From Bacteroidaceae bacterium (GTDB lineage Bacteria; Bacteroidota; Bacteroidia; Bacteroidales; Bacteroidaceae), in assembly GCA_017619335.1 (NCBI GenBank), contig JAFZSP010000053.1, positions 1-64,000 on the forward strand: a stretch of 64,000 bases of DNA. Reading direction: 5' to 3'. Under the pieces are notes generated by a model, which did not search any database, was not told where the DNA came from, and worked only from the letters and a program-made list of their open reading frames with translations. This document shows positions 34,601-42,576 of this stretch, one piece after another. Each line of letters opens with the position of its first letter. The stretch's first letter is position 1. Made by a program: the position numbers and the translations under genes.

Positions 34601-36137
34601 CATTTATGGCCCATTCAGTGAGTTGGAACTCCAGGGAGCGCTGTCCATGGACACGCTTGCTTTGACCATTCCTGTATTGGGAACGCGCTATCACTCTCTG
34701 GGCGGAGACAGTGTGTGGCTGAGACCAGAGGGCGTGTTTGTTCAGAATTTCAAGATGTATGACCGCCACCTCGGCACCGATGGCCGTGCCCATCAGGCCA
34801 ACATCACAGGAGCGCTGAGATGGCAGCACTTCGATGACATCAACTATGACTTCGACATTTCGGCCAACAACTTCTTGGGCTATGATTTCCAAGACTTTGG
34901 CGATGAGATATTCTATGGGACTGTTTTCGCAGAAGGCACTTGCCGGCTCTTTGGCAACGCAGATCACCTCAATGTAGAATTGCACGGGCAACCTGCACAG
35001 GGAAGCGTTTTCACCTACAATGCTTCCACGCCTGAAACCCTGACAAATAACGAGTTCATTACCTTCAAGAAGAGAGAGGCTCCCCTCATGCTTTCAGACA
35101 GTGGCGCGTCTGCCTCCAATGCTGTCAGCACCGCTTCTTCAGAGACCTCCGATGAAAACGACGAACCCCTGGATATCCGCATCAGTTTTGACATGCAGGT
35201 GAACCCACAGGCACAGATGAGACTGCTGATGGATCCTCGTTCCGAGGACTACATCACGCTGTTCGGAAGTGGCACCATCCGCGCAAACTATTATAACAAA
35301 GGCCGTTTTGAGATGTATGGAACCTACCGCGTAGATCACGGTGACTACCGTCTCTCCCTGCAAGACGTCATACGCAAAGACTTCCAGTTCCAGCAGGGAG
35401 GAACCATCACTTTCAGCGGTGCTCCCATGCGGGCCGGACTGGATCTCACCGCCGTTTATACTGTCCCCAGCGTGTCCCTGAACGATCTGGCATCCGGCAG
35501 CAATTTCCCCTCCACCAACGTCCGCGTCAACTGCCTCATGAACATCAGCGGACAGGCCGAGCAGCCACAAGTCTCCTTTGACTTTGATATTCCCAATGTC
35601 AATGAAGACGTGAAACAGATGGTACGTTCTCTCATCAGCACCGACGAGGAGCGCAACCTGCAAGTCATTTATCTGCTGGGCCTTAACCGCTTCTACACCT
35701 ATGAGTACAGTGCCGAACAGAGTCAGACTAACACGGCTATGAATGGTTTCCTCTCCTCCACCCTCTCCGGCCAGCTCAACGATCTCCTGTCCAGCGCCAT
35801 TGGAAGCCGGAACTGGAACTTTGGCACCACGCTTTCCACAGGTCAGATGGGCTGGAGTGATATGGATGTGGAAGGTATGCTGAGCGGTCGTCTCCTCAAC
35901 AACCGCCTTCTCATCAACGGCACCTTTGGCTACCGTGATACCCCAATGGCTAACACCAACTTCATCGGAGACTTTGATGTTCAGTGGCTGCTCACGCCAT
36001 CGGGAAACGTTAGCCTGAAAGCCTACAGCGAGACCAACGACCGTTACTTCACCAAGTCTGCCCTCACCACACAAGGCATTGGAATTCTTCTGAAGAAAGA
36101 CTTCTACTCCCTACGCGACCTCTTCAAACAGAAATAG
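31677..36137 (+). CDS. tamB: TamB/DUF490-family translocation and assembly module protein
   Basis: A very large inner-membrane-anchored protein (up to 1486 residues) with one N-terminal helix (ILVGLLLIIYLGLLLF), a long periplasmic series of beta repeats as in AsmA-like lipid-transfer proteins, and the C-terminal DUF490/TamB domain (about residues 1150-1486). In this family it bridges the periplasm for outer-membrane assembly or phospholipid transport. The start is uncertain: the frame opens at a GTG (31677), but a promoter at 31730-31760 lies inside the frame and no ATG follows before the membrane helix. The true start is probably ATT, TTG or GTG between 31776 and 31815. No TamA homologue is adjacent. 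Confidence 0.9.
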   Translation: MTTKSLLKQKNALFLLLSWSNKRKVVFLSAKDCINIKLLRNIVRILVGLLLIIYLGLLLFTASPLTQQWLTGRVERIISRELQTRVQVGNVRLGLFNRVVIDDLLLFDQQGDTLFSATRLSSKVQVPSLLKGHYHIVNAQLFGYDLRLRRQSPSASYNFQFILDNLASEDSTETSLDLVIQSVIVRRGRLTHDILSEPPRTTFDPAHFSLEDLCTRLTLEIRDDSLININVSELKFTDSRSGLSLNNLTGLFQAHLTDSTSTHVELTDFRLLLPSTDFRIPRFEALFRRDSRTDSMMVETLSAHVEGTVTPSDLSSLLPALSPFTETLSLHSRCSLADNHFQISELSLSSPLMQLESAAAIRLPNTPGSTFSASADVNQLRLDATITNRLTALLSDAGTLDEPTAQMLNRLGSIDIKGTGAYAKEHSEGEVELMTSLGNATLSGSLDYGETFEARLTTDNFQVSNLFETPETLPLDNLSLSANAEGNLREKNIRGSIGGQHFLFKGELVDLLQASFDLNEHHLGSLVTVADDHYSVHLQTNLNSEAPFTLEASTLDALTGTVNLDDLSITNNGKTFKLENLNLDLGSTAKGNSLKINGDFIHAEVNGQFSYLTLGRSFQHIIHKALPSLIPLQTSDDVAYASTDVVDFNVTLSDADSLFSLLSIDCQLPQPLTVQGHIDNQRHTFNLNADLPHVKFAGEELKAISLIARQQGDYLHTFATLQRWPEDEPVDITLTADAENDALDTFLTWDNNIQPSLRGQLSAKARFILDNQHRIGANIHLSPSQIIIADTVWNVHGADLHLHDGSLAVNDFEITQQGRHLQVNGVVSPEASDTLFAHLRGINLEYVFGLLDFHDVEFAGSATGTVTATLLTSQPVVNAALDVSDFHFEHAPLGQLHVTGGWGRVAPGSIDLDAYITEPEHLQTSHVFGTVTPGHDIGNGLNLDIEAHHLSAGFISDYTRSIFSDFQGRATGHARIYGPFSELELQGALSMDTLALTIPVLGTRYHSLGGDSVWLRPEGVFVQNFKMYDRHLGTDGRAHQANITGALRWQHFDDINYDFDISANNFLGYDFQDFGDEIFYGTVFAEGTCRLFGNADHLNVELHGQPAQGSVFTYNASTPETLTNNEFITFKKREAPLMLSDSGASASNAVSTASSETSDENDEPLDIRISFDMQVNPQAQMRLLMDPRSEDYITLFGSGTIRANYYNKGRFEMYGTYRVDHGDYRLSLQDVIRKDFQFQQGGTITFSGAPMRAGLDLTAVYTVPSVSLNDLASGSNFPSTNVRVNCLMNISGQAEQPQVSFDFDIPNVNEDVKQMVRSLISTDEERNLQVIYLLGLNRFYTYEYSAEQSQTNTAMNGFLSSTLSGQLNDLLSSAIGSRNWNFGTTLSTGQMGWSDMDVEGMLSGRLLNNRLLINGTFGYRDTPMANTNFIGDFDVQWLLTPSGNVSLKAYSETNDRYFTKSALTTQGIGILLKKDFYSLRDLFKQK
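31730..31760 (+). promoter_or_regulatory. probable promoter of tamB
   Basis: TTGG (31730-31733), 19 bases, TATTTTTG (31753-31760). Divergent from the nqr promoter 60 bases away. It lies downstream of the GTG that opens the reading frame. Confidence 0.6.
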
Positions 36138-36202
36138 TGTTAAGTTTCTGCCATTTTGGCATAAAAAATCCTTAAAAGCTTGCTCGTTTGCGGGACTTTT
36201 TG

Positions 36203-36210
36203 TATTTTTG
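36203..36210 (+). promoter_or_regulatory. -7 element of rlmN
   Basis: TATTTTTG, full match. The leader that follows ends in AATAAGGTACGCGCGCG directly before the rlmN ATG, a motif seen elsewhere in the window. Confidence 0.55.
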
Positions 36211-36256
36211 CGCCGCAAATGAAACTATTACTATAATAAAATAAGGTACGCGCGCG

Positions 36257-37282
36257 ATGGAGCAGTCCAACAAGACCCCGCTTTTAGGTATGACACCCGA
36301 CGAGCTGAAAGCCGTGGTGGCAGAGGAGGGATTACCTGCTTTTGCTGCCAAGCAGTTGGCACAATGGGTGTATCAGAAGGGCATTGATGACATCACCCGC
36401 ATGAGCAACATCAGTGTGGCCGGCCGTCAGAAACTGTCGGAGCGTTATGAAGTGGGACTGATGTCTCCTCTGACCGAACAGCACAGCGCCGACGGAACCG
36501 TGAAGTACCTCTTCCCGACCCGCAGCGGACAGCACGTGGAGAGCGTTTTCATTCCCGATGAAGACCGCGGCACGCTCTGCGTCAGTTGCCAGGTGGGCTG
36601 CAAGATGGCCTGCCGCTTCTGCATGACAGGGCGTCAAGGCTTCCAGGGGCAGCTCACCGTGACAGACATTCTGAACCAGATCTATTCTCTGCCCGAGCGT
36701 GATCGCCTGACAAACATTGTCTTCATGGGGCAGGGCGAGCCGATGGACAATCTTGATGCAGTGCTCCGCGCCACGCAGCTGCTGACAGCCAGCTATGGTT
36801 GGGCCTGGAGTCCTCGTCGCATCACTGTTTCCACCGTTGGCCTCCGCAAGGGACTGGCCCGTTTCCTCGACGAGAGCGACTGTCACTTAGCCATCAGCCT
36901 GCACAATCCCTTCCCAGAGGAACGAGCTGCCATCATTCCTGCCGAGCGCAACTTCAGTCTGACAGAAATGCTGGACCTGCTGCGAATGAACGACTGGACA
37001 GGGCAGCGGCGATTGTCATTTGAATATACAATGTTTGGCGGACTGAATGACTCCAACCGCCACGCCCGCGAACTCGTCCGTTTGCTTGCCGGACTGGAAT
37101 GCCGCGTGAACCTCATCCGCTGGCACGCACTGCCCGATGAAGAGACGCTGCATGAAGCATCCATGGAACGAATGATAGCTTTCCGTGACTACCTGACCCA
37201 CCGCGGCATCCGATGCACCATCCGGGCTTCACGTGGTCAAGATATTGATGCCGCCTGCGGACTGCTGAACACAAAAGAATGA
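36257..37282 (+). CDS. rlmN: 23S rRNA (A2503-C2)/tRNA (A37-C2) methyltransferase, radical SAM
   Basis: Methylates C2 of A2503 in 23S rRNA and A37 in some tRNAs. Radical-SAM cluster cysteines 115, 119 and 122 (CKMACRFC), upstream GTLCVSCQVG, FMGQGEPMDN, and the mechanistic C-terminal cysteine Cys334 in DIDAACG. 341 residues, normal. Head of a plus-strand run with DUF4837 and pdxA. Confidence 0.96.
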   Translation: MEQSNKTPLLGMTPDELKAVVAEEGLPAFAAKQLAQWVYQKGIDDITRMSNISVAGRQKLSERYEVGLMSPLTEQHSADGTVKYLFPTRSGQHVESVFIPDEDRGTLCVSCQVGCKMACRFCMTGRQGFQGQLTVTDILNQIYSLPERDRLTNIVFMGQGEPMDNLDAVLRATQLLTASYGWAWSPRRITVSTVGLRKGLARFLDESDCHLAISLHNPFPEERAAIIPAERNFSLTEMLDLLRMNDWTGQRRLSFEYTMFGGLNDSNRHARELVRLLAGLECRVNLIRWHALPDEETLHEASMERMIAFRDYLTHRGIRCTIRASRGQDIDAACGLLNTKE

Positions 37283-37315
37283 ACGAATCACACATGAAAA
37301 GATAATTAGCAGAAT

Positions 37316-38398
37316 ATGTACAAGAAGTTTTTTTCCATTTTCTCCCTCATCATCGCCATCCTTCTGCCGATGGTGTTGACCTCGTGCAAGAAGGAATTTG
37401 TGATGGCGCGTGCCAGTGGCCGTCCCTACGAGGTGATGGTGGTGATGTCAGATAAAGACTGGCAGTCCACACAAGGACGCGCCCTCTATAAAGTCCTGGA
37501 CGTGGATGTTCCCGGACTGCCACAGTCTGAGCCCTCTTTCAAGATTTCACAGGTGGATCCCAAGCGTTTCGATCAGATTCTCAACATCTTCCGCAACATC
37601 ATCCTGGTGGATATCAATAAGCAGATTTACTCCAAGACCAGCATGAAGTTCACCCGTGACAAGTACGCTTTTGACCAGATTGTCCTCACCATCCAGAGTC
37701 CCTCGCCCGAGAACTTTGCCGACTTCTGCTTTGAACACGGACAGGATATCGTGGATTTCCTGACCAAAATGGAGATGAATCGTCTGGTCAAGGAACTGAA
37801 GGACAAACATTCCAAGAAGGTGGCCGAACTGGCCAAGGAACTCTTTGACTGTGAATTGTATGCTCCTGATGAAATCAAGAGCTACAAGAAAGGTGATCAT
37901 TTCTTTTGGACCAGCAGCAACGGCGCTTCGGCACTTGTGAACATTTGCATGTACAGTTACCCCTACGAGGGTCCCTCCACTTTCAACAAACAATACGTTC
38001 TGGCCAAGCGTGACAGTGTGATGGCGGCCAATATTCCAGGCACGTTGCCTTCCATGCATATGGCCACAGACACGCTCTGCACCTTCGTCAAACCCATTGT
38101 CGTGCATAATCAGTACGCCCTCGAGGCCCGCGGCCTCTGGTACATGGAGAACGATGGCATGGGCGGTCCCTTTGTCAGCCACTCCCGTGTGGATACCACT
38201 CGCAACATTGTCATCGTCGTGGAAGGCTTCGTCTTTGCCCCCGAGAAGATGAAACGAGGACTCATCCGCCGTCTGGAAGGCTCTCTTTACACCCTCAACC
38301 TACCCGACGAGAAGACATCCTCCATCGTTACCACCCTGGAAGAGGTGGCCGTGACAGCTGAGGACCGCAGAGCTTTAAGAGAAGGGAAACAGAAATAA
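37316..38398 (+). CDS. DUF4837 family lipoprotein
   Basis: A 360-residue protein with a signal peptide ending in a lipobox (MVLTSCKKE), so probably an envelope lipoprotein. The body (ASGRPYEVMVVMSDKDW at the start, WYMENDGMGGPFVSHSRVD and VVVEGFVFAPEKMKR near the end) matches the DUF4837 family, found in Bacteroidetes and without known function. Starts 33 bases after rlmN. Confidence 0.88.
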   Translation: MYKKFFSIFSLIIAILLPMVLTSCKKEFVMARASGRPYEVMVVMSDKDWQSTQGRALYKVLDVDVPGLPQSEPSFKISQVDPKRFDQILNIFRNIILVDINKQIYSKTSMKFTRDKYAFDQIVLTIQSPSPENFADFCFEHGQDIVDFLTKMEMNRLVKELKDKHSKKVAELAKELFDCELYAPDEIKSYKKGDHFFWTSSNGASALVNICMYSYPYEGPSTFNKQYVLAKRDSVMAANIPGTLPSMHMATDTLCTFVKPIVVHNQYALEARGLWYMENDGMGGPFVSHSRVDTTRNIVIVVEGFVFAPEKMKRGLIRRLEGSLYTLNLPDEKTSSIVTTLEEVAVTAEDRRALREGKQK

Positions 38399-38412
38399 TC
38401 CAATCCCCTCAC

Positions 38413-38458
38413 CCCATTAGACCCATTAACACCCATAACTCCCATAACTCCCATTAAC
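38413..38458 (+). repeat. nonamer tandem repeat (ATAACTCCC family), 5 units
   Basis: CCCATTAGA-CCCATTAAC-A-CCCATAACT-CCCATAACT-CCCATTAAC: period 9 with one extra base. It covers most of the gap between the DUF4837 stop and the pdxA start, in the same orientation relative to the downstream gene as the copies before hisIE and ffh. Confidence 0.85.
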
Positions 38459-38468
38459 ACTCTCCCCC

Positions 38469-39536
38469 ATGAGCAAGATAAAAGTAGGTATTACCCACGG
38501 CGACCCCAATGGCGTCGGTTATGAAATCATCCTCAAGGCCTTTGCAGATCCCGCCATGTTGGAACTCTGCACCCCTGTGATTTACGGTTCACCGAAGGTA
38601 GCCAGCTATCATCGCAAAGCGATGGATCTACAGACCAACTTTGCCACCGTCAACAACGCCAGCAGCCTCCAACCCGACCACCTGAACCTCATTCCCTGTA
38701 CCGCAGAAGAGGTGAAGATTGATTTCGGCGAGGGCACTCAGGAAGCTGGTCAGGCTGCATTGGCAGCATTGGAGCGCGCCGTTGCCGACTGGAAGGCCGG
38801 ACTTATCGACGTTCTGGTGACAGCCCCCATCAACAAGCACAGCATCCAGAGTGAGACGTTCCATTTCCCCGGTCACACAGAATACATCATGGACCGTGTG
38901 GGCAAGGAAGGCCAGCAGCCCCTGATGATTCTGATGAACGAGAAAATCCGCGTGGCGCTGGTCACGACACACGTTCCTGTCAAAGACATTGCCTCCAAAA
39001 TCACCAAGGAGAACGTGCTCCAGAAACTGCGTCTGTTCCACCAGTCTTTACTGCGGGACTTCGCCATCACCAATCCTCGCATTGCTGTGCTGTCTCTGAA
39101 TCCTCATGCTGGTGACGAGGGACTCATGGGCACCGAAGAGCAGACCGCCATCAAGCCTGCCATGGAACAAGGCGAGGAAGAAGGTATCCGCACCTATGGT
39201 CCCTATCCAGCCGACGGCTTCTTTGGTTCCCACACCTACGAGAGCTTCGACGGCGTCCTGGCAATGTATCACGACCAGGGTCTGGCTCCCTTCAAGCTGC
39301 TGGCCATGGATGACGGTATCAACTTCACCGCCGGCCTGGATCTGGTGCGCACCAGCCCCGACCACGGTACCGCCTTTGACATCGCCGGCAAGGGTCTGGC
39401 CAACGAGAACTCCCTGCGTCAGGCTATTTATGCAGCCATTGACATCTTCAGGACCCGCGCCACTTGGGACGAATCCCACCAGAACCCGCTGCCGAAACTC
39501 TATGTGGATAAGCGAGATAAATCTGAAAAAGTATAA
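38469..39536 (+). CDS. pdxA: 4-hydroxythreonine-4-phosphate dehydrogenase
   Basis: NAD-dependent oxidation in the DXP-dependent pathway to pyridoxal phosphate. Family signatures: ITHGDPNGVGYEI at the start, TAPINKHSI, FPGHTEYI, and the metal-binding HAGDEGLMGTEE and YHDQGLAPFKL. 355 residues. Its stop codon overlaps the next start as TAATG, so the sigma-54 activator is translationally coupled. Confidence 0.96.
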   Translation: MSKIKVGITHGDPNGVGYEIILKAFADPAMLELCTPVIYGSPKVASYHRKAMDLQTNFATVNNASSLQPDHLNLIPCTAEEVKIDFGEGTQEAGQAALAALERAVADWKAGLIDVLVTAPINKHSIQSETFHFPGHTEYIMDRVGKEGQQPLMILMNEKIRVALVTTHVPVKDIASKITKENVLQKLRLFHQSLLRDFAITNPRIAVLSLNPHAGDEGLMGTEEQTAIKPAMEQGEEEGIRTYGPYPADGFFGSHTYESFDGVLAMYHDQGLAPFKLLAMDDGINFTAGLDLVRTSPDHGTAFDIAGKGLANENSLRQAIYAAIDIFRTRATWDESHQNPLPKLYVDKRDKSEKV

Positions 39537-40819
39537 TGGACGCCAAGGAACTTCAACCCATCAAACAACGTTATGGCATCGCAGGTAATTGTGAGGCGCT
39601 GAACCATGCGTTGGACACGGCGATGCAAGTAGCCAAGACCGACCTCTCGGTGCTCATCACCGGCGAGAGCGGTGTCGGCAAGGAAGTCATCCCTCGTCTG
39701 ATTCATGACAACAGCCTTCGTCGCACCCGCAAGTACTTTGCCATCAACTGCGGCTCCATTCCGGAGGGAACTATTGACAGTGAACTCTTTGGTCACGAGA
39801 AAGGTTCTTTCACGGGTGCCATCGGGGAGCATGAGGGTTATTTCGGAGCAGCCAATGGCGGTACGCTCTTTCTGGATGAAGTGGGTGAACTGCCACTGAG
39901 CACCCAGGCACGCCTGCTGCGCGTGCTTGAGAACGGCGAGTACATCCGTGTGGGAAGCAGTGAGGTGCGCAAGACTAACGTCCGTGTGGTGGCAGCCACC
40001 AACGTCAACATTCAGGCCGCACTGCGGGACGGCAAGTTCCGTGAGGACCTCTATTACCGCCTGAACACCATTCACATCAAGATGCCCCCTCTGCGTGAGC
40101 GCGGCGATGATATTCTACTGCTGTTCAAGAAGTTCGCCATGGAAATAGCGGCCAAATACCAGATGCCGGAACGCATCACTCTATCCCCGGACGCCGAGGA
40201 AGTGATGAAGCGTTACAAATGGCCAGGTAACATCCGCCAACTGAAGAATGTCACCGAACAAATGTCAGTTCTCATGCGTGACTCACGATTGGTCACACCC
40301 GAGGTGCTCTCGGAATATGAGATTTGGCCCACCATTGAAGAGAAAGGCGGACTGGTGCGCGTGAGTGAGGGAACAGGAGAAGCCCCCACCTACGCTTCAG
40401 AACGTGAAATGCTGTTCAAGATGATCAACGCCCTGCACATCGAGCTAAAGGAACTCAAACAGCACATCTCCTCCTCCGGTACGGTGCAGACGGTCAATGT
40501 TCCGGCTGTCACCACACCCGCCGTGACCGTTCCCGCCACTGTGTCGGTGTCACCCACCGTCGAAGTTCCACCTGCCGTCTCTGTCTCACCAGTTGTCACA
40601 GTGACCCACGCTCCCAAGATGACAGAACATGATGAACCCACGCCCTACGCCGAGGAATACGTGGAAGAGTCGCTTTCCTTGGCAGACCACGAGAAACGTC
40701 TCATCATCAAAGCACTGGAGAAGAATCGCGGACGCCGCAAGCGTGCTGCCGACGAGTTACACATCAGTGAGCGAACCCTGTACCGCAAAATCAAGGAATA
40801 TGGACTTGATGAAATGTAA
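39536..40819 (+). CDS. sigma-54-dependent transcriptional activator without receiver domain
   Basis: 427 residues. A central AAA+ domain begins almost at the N-terminus: Walker A GESGVGKE (about residues 43-50), sigma-54 contact loop GSFTGA (in place of GAFTGA), Walker B LFLDEVGELP, arginine fingers YYRLN and LRERGDD. A Pro/Val/Thr-rich linker (about 315-365) leads to a Fis-type helix-turn-helix (NRGRRKRAADELHISERTLYRKI). There is no receiver, GAF or PAS domain, so control must come from expression or a partner. Position between pdxA and lptE suggests a link to envelope functions (inference). Confidence 0.93.
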   Translation: MDAKELQPIKQRYGIAGNCEALNHALDTAMQVAKTDLSVLITGESGVGKEVIPRLIHDNSLRRTRKYFAINCGSIPEGTIDSELFGHEKGSFTGAIGEHEGYFGAANGGTLFLDEVGELPLSTQARLLRVLENGEYIRVGSSEVRKTNVRVVAATNVNIQAALRDGKFREDLYYRLNTIHIKMPPLRERGDDILLLFKKFAMEIAAKYQMPERITLSPDAEEVMKRYKWPGNIRQLKNVTEQMSVLMRDSRLVTPEVLSEYEIWPTIEEKGGLVRVSEGTGEAPTYASEREMLFKMINALHIELKELKQHISSSGTVQTVNVPAVTTPAVTVPATVSVSPTVEVPPAVSVSPVVTVTHAPKMTEHDEPTPYAEEYVEESLSLADHEKRLIIKALEKNRGRRKRAADELHISERTLYRKIKEYGLDEM

Positions 40820-41327
40820 AAAACCTACGGGAGTGTTTCTGGGGTGGGTTCTCACTCTCCTTCTCTCCTCCTGCGCCATCAGTTACAAGTTCAATGGCGC
40901 CAGCATCGATTATGAGAAGACCAAGACCATCCAGATAGATCCCTTCCCCATCCGTTCCGCCTACGTCTGGGCCCCGATGCAATCCATCTTCAACAATAAA
41001 CTCACCGACATCTACGCCCAACAGACCAAGCTCCGACAGGTCAAACGTGGCGGTGATTTGGTGGTGGCCGGAGAAATCACGGGTTTTGACCAGTACAACA
41101 AAGGCGTCTCTGCCGACGGTTATAGTTCACAGGTGCAGTTGAAGATGACCGTCAACGTTCGTTTCACCAATAACAAGAACCATAACGAGGACTTCGAGCG
41201 CCAGTTCTCTGCCACCTCGGAATATGATGCCACCCAACAGCTCATTGCCGTCCAAGAACAACTGGTCACCGAAATGACCAAAGACATCACAGACCAGATC
41301 TTCAACGCCACTGTGGCCAACTGGTAA
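40809..41327 (+). CDS. lptE: LPS-assembly lipoprotein LptE (Bacteroidetes type)
   Basis: Outer-membrane lipoprotein that plugs the LptD barrel. I use the MKCKKPTG start, whose ATG overlaps the end of the activator gene; an earlier in-frame ATG lies 9 bases upstream. Signal peptide and lipobox LLLSSCAI, then the LptE-type body with ISYKFNGASI and GGDLVVAGEITGFD, 172 residues. The LptD partner lies at the right end of this window, 20 kb away. Confidence 0.88.
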   Translation: MKCKKPTGVFLGWVLTLLLSSCAISYKFNGASIDYEKTKTIQIDPFPIRSAYVWAPMQSIFNNKLTDIYAQQTKLRQVKRGGDLVVAGEITGFDQYNKGVSADGYSSQVQLKMTVNVRFTNNKNHNEDFERQFSATSEYDATQQLIAVQEQLVTEMTKDITDQIFNATVANW

Positions 41328-41357
41328 ACTCTAAACCCTAAACTTTAAACTCCATAC
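41323..41357 (+). repeat. heptamer tandem repeat (TAAACTC family), 5 units
   Basis: GGTAAAC-TCTAAAC-CCTAAAC-TTTAAAC-TCCATAC. It begins within the lptE stop codon and ends six bases before the GTG of the next gene. Confidence 0.8.
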
Positions 41358-41362
41358 TCCAA

Positions 41363-42151
41363 GTGACCCTCACCTCCTATATCAAACAACCCGAATTGCT
41401 GGACGCCGCTTCTGTGGAAGAACTGTCGGCCCTGGTGGAGCGTTACCCCTATTTCCATGCGGCACGTCTGCTGCTACTGCGGGGATTGTATCAGATACAG
41501 AGTGACCGCTTCGGTGCAGAACTGCGGCAGGCTGCCCTCTTCATCCCTGACCGCAGTCGCCTCTTCGAACTGATAGAGGGAGAGAAGTTCAAGGTTGAGA
41601 CGGCCAACAAGCCCGTCCGAGTGCAGCACGAGGTCGCCGCTTCCACAGACCGCACACAGTCCCTCATTGATTCATTCCTCTCCACCCAGACGGATGAACC
41701 CAAGCCTCGTCGGACACGAGTCGTGGATGCCTCTGCAGACTACATGGGCTTCCTCATGCAGATGGAGGGCACCCAGGAAGAAGAGGTTGGAAAAGGCCTC
41801 TCAGCAGAGGTCCCCAACCCCCTCGAAGAAGCGTCTCAACAATCCATCGGGAAAGAGGCCGAAAACGCCCTCCAAAAAGAGGAAAAAATGGAGGCAGAAA
41901 CCTTCGATGAAATCGACCTCGATGAAGAGGATGATTTTCTGCCCCTCGGATATGAAGAAAGTGACGAAAATGCACCTTCAGAAGCGTTTTTTACCGAGAC
42001 TTTGGCCCGAATTTACATTAAACAGCACAAATATAGCAAGGCAATTGAAATTATTAGGCGTTTAAATTTGAATTATCCAAAAAAAAGCCGTTACTTTGCA
42101 GACCAAATCCGGTTCCTCGAGAAATTACTCCTCAATGAGAGCAGCAAATAG
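41363..42151 (+). CDS. TPR-like protein next to secG
   Basis: 262 residues from a GTG start; no ATG is available close by. N-terminal helical part with LLLLRGLYQIQSDRF, a long acidic low-complexity middle (about residues 125-210, Glu/Asp-rich) and a C-terminal helix pair FTETLARIYIKQHKYSKAIEIIRRLN that looks like one tetratricopeptide repeat. No signal peptide, so probably cytoplasmic. Genes of this kind sit beside secG in Bacteroidetes; role unknown. Confidence 0.82.
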   Translation: MTLTSYIKQPELLDAASVEELSALVERYPYFHAARLLLLRGLYQIQSDRFGAELRQAALFIPDRSRLFELIEGEKFKVETANKPVRVQHEVAASTDRTQSLIDSFLSTQTDEPKPRRTRVVDASADYMGFLMQMEGTQEEEVGKGLSAEVPNPLEEASQQSIGKEAENALQKEEKMEAETFDEIDLDEEDDFLPLGYEESDENAPSEAFFTETLARIYIKQHKYSKAIEIIRRLNLNYPKKSRYFADQIRFLEKLLLNESSK

Positions 42152-42208
42152 CGAGGTTTTCGGGCAAAAAGTTCAATGAAATCAAGAACAATTTAAATCA
42201 TAAAAACA

Positions 42209-42562
42209 ATGTACAATTTATTCGTTATTCTCGTAGTCATCGCATCCATTTTCATGTGCCTCATCGTTCTCATTCAGGAGTCCAAGGGAGGTGGTCTTGC
42301 CAGCGGCTTTGCCAGCGGCAACCAAGTGATGGGTGTGCGCAAGACTACCGACGTGATTGAGAAAGCCACCTGGGTTCTTGCAGCCGCTATGGTGGTCTTC
42401 AGTGTCATCTCTGTGTATATGCTGCCCTCTGCTTCTGCAGATGCTTCCGTGATGGAAGGTGTGGCCATCGAACAGCAGACCACGGCTCCGTCCAACCTGC
42501 CTGGTATCCCTGCTGCCGACGTTCAGGAGACTCCCGCTCCTGCTGAGGCTCCTGCCAACTAA
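42209..42562 (+). CDS. secG: preprotein translocase subunit SecG
   Basis: Two hydrophobic segments (residues 4-21 and about 52-72) separated by the conserved LIQESKGGGLASGF loop, as in SecG. 117 residues with an Ala/Pro-rich C-terminal tail. Part of the SecYEG channel. Confidence 0.94.
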   Translation: MYNLFVILVVIASIFMCLIVLIQESKGGGLASGFASGNQVMGVRKTTDVIEKATWVLAAAMVVFSVISVYMLPSASADASVMEGVAIEQQTTAPSNLPGIPAADVQETPAPAEAPAN

Positions 42563-42576
42563 TCCGCGAGCGCTTC

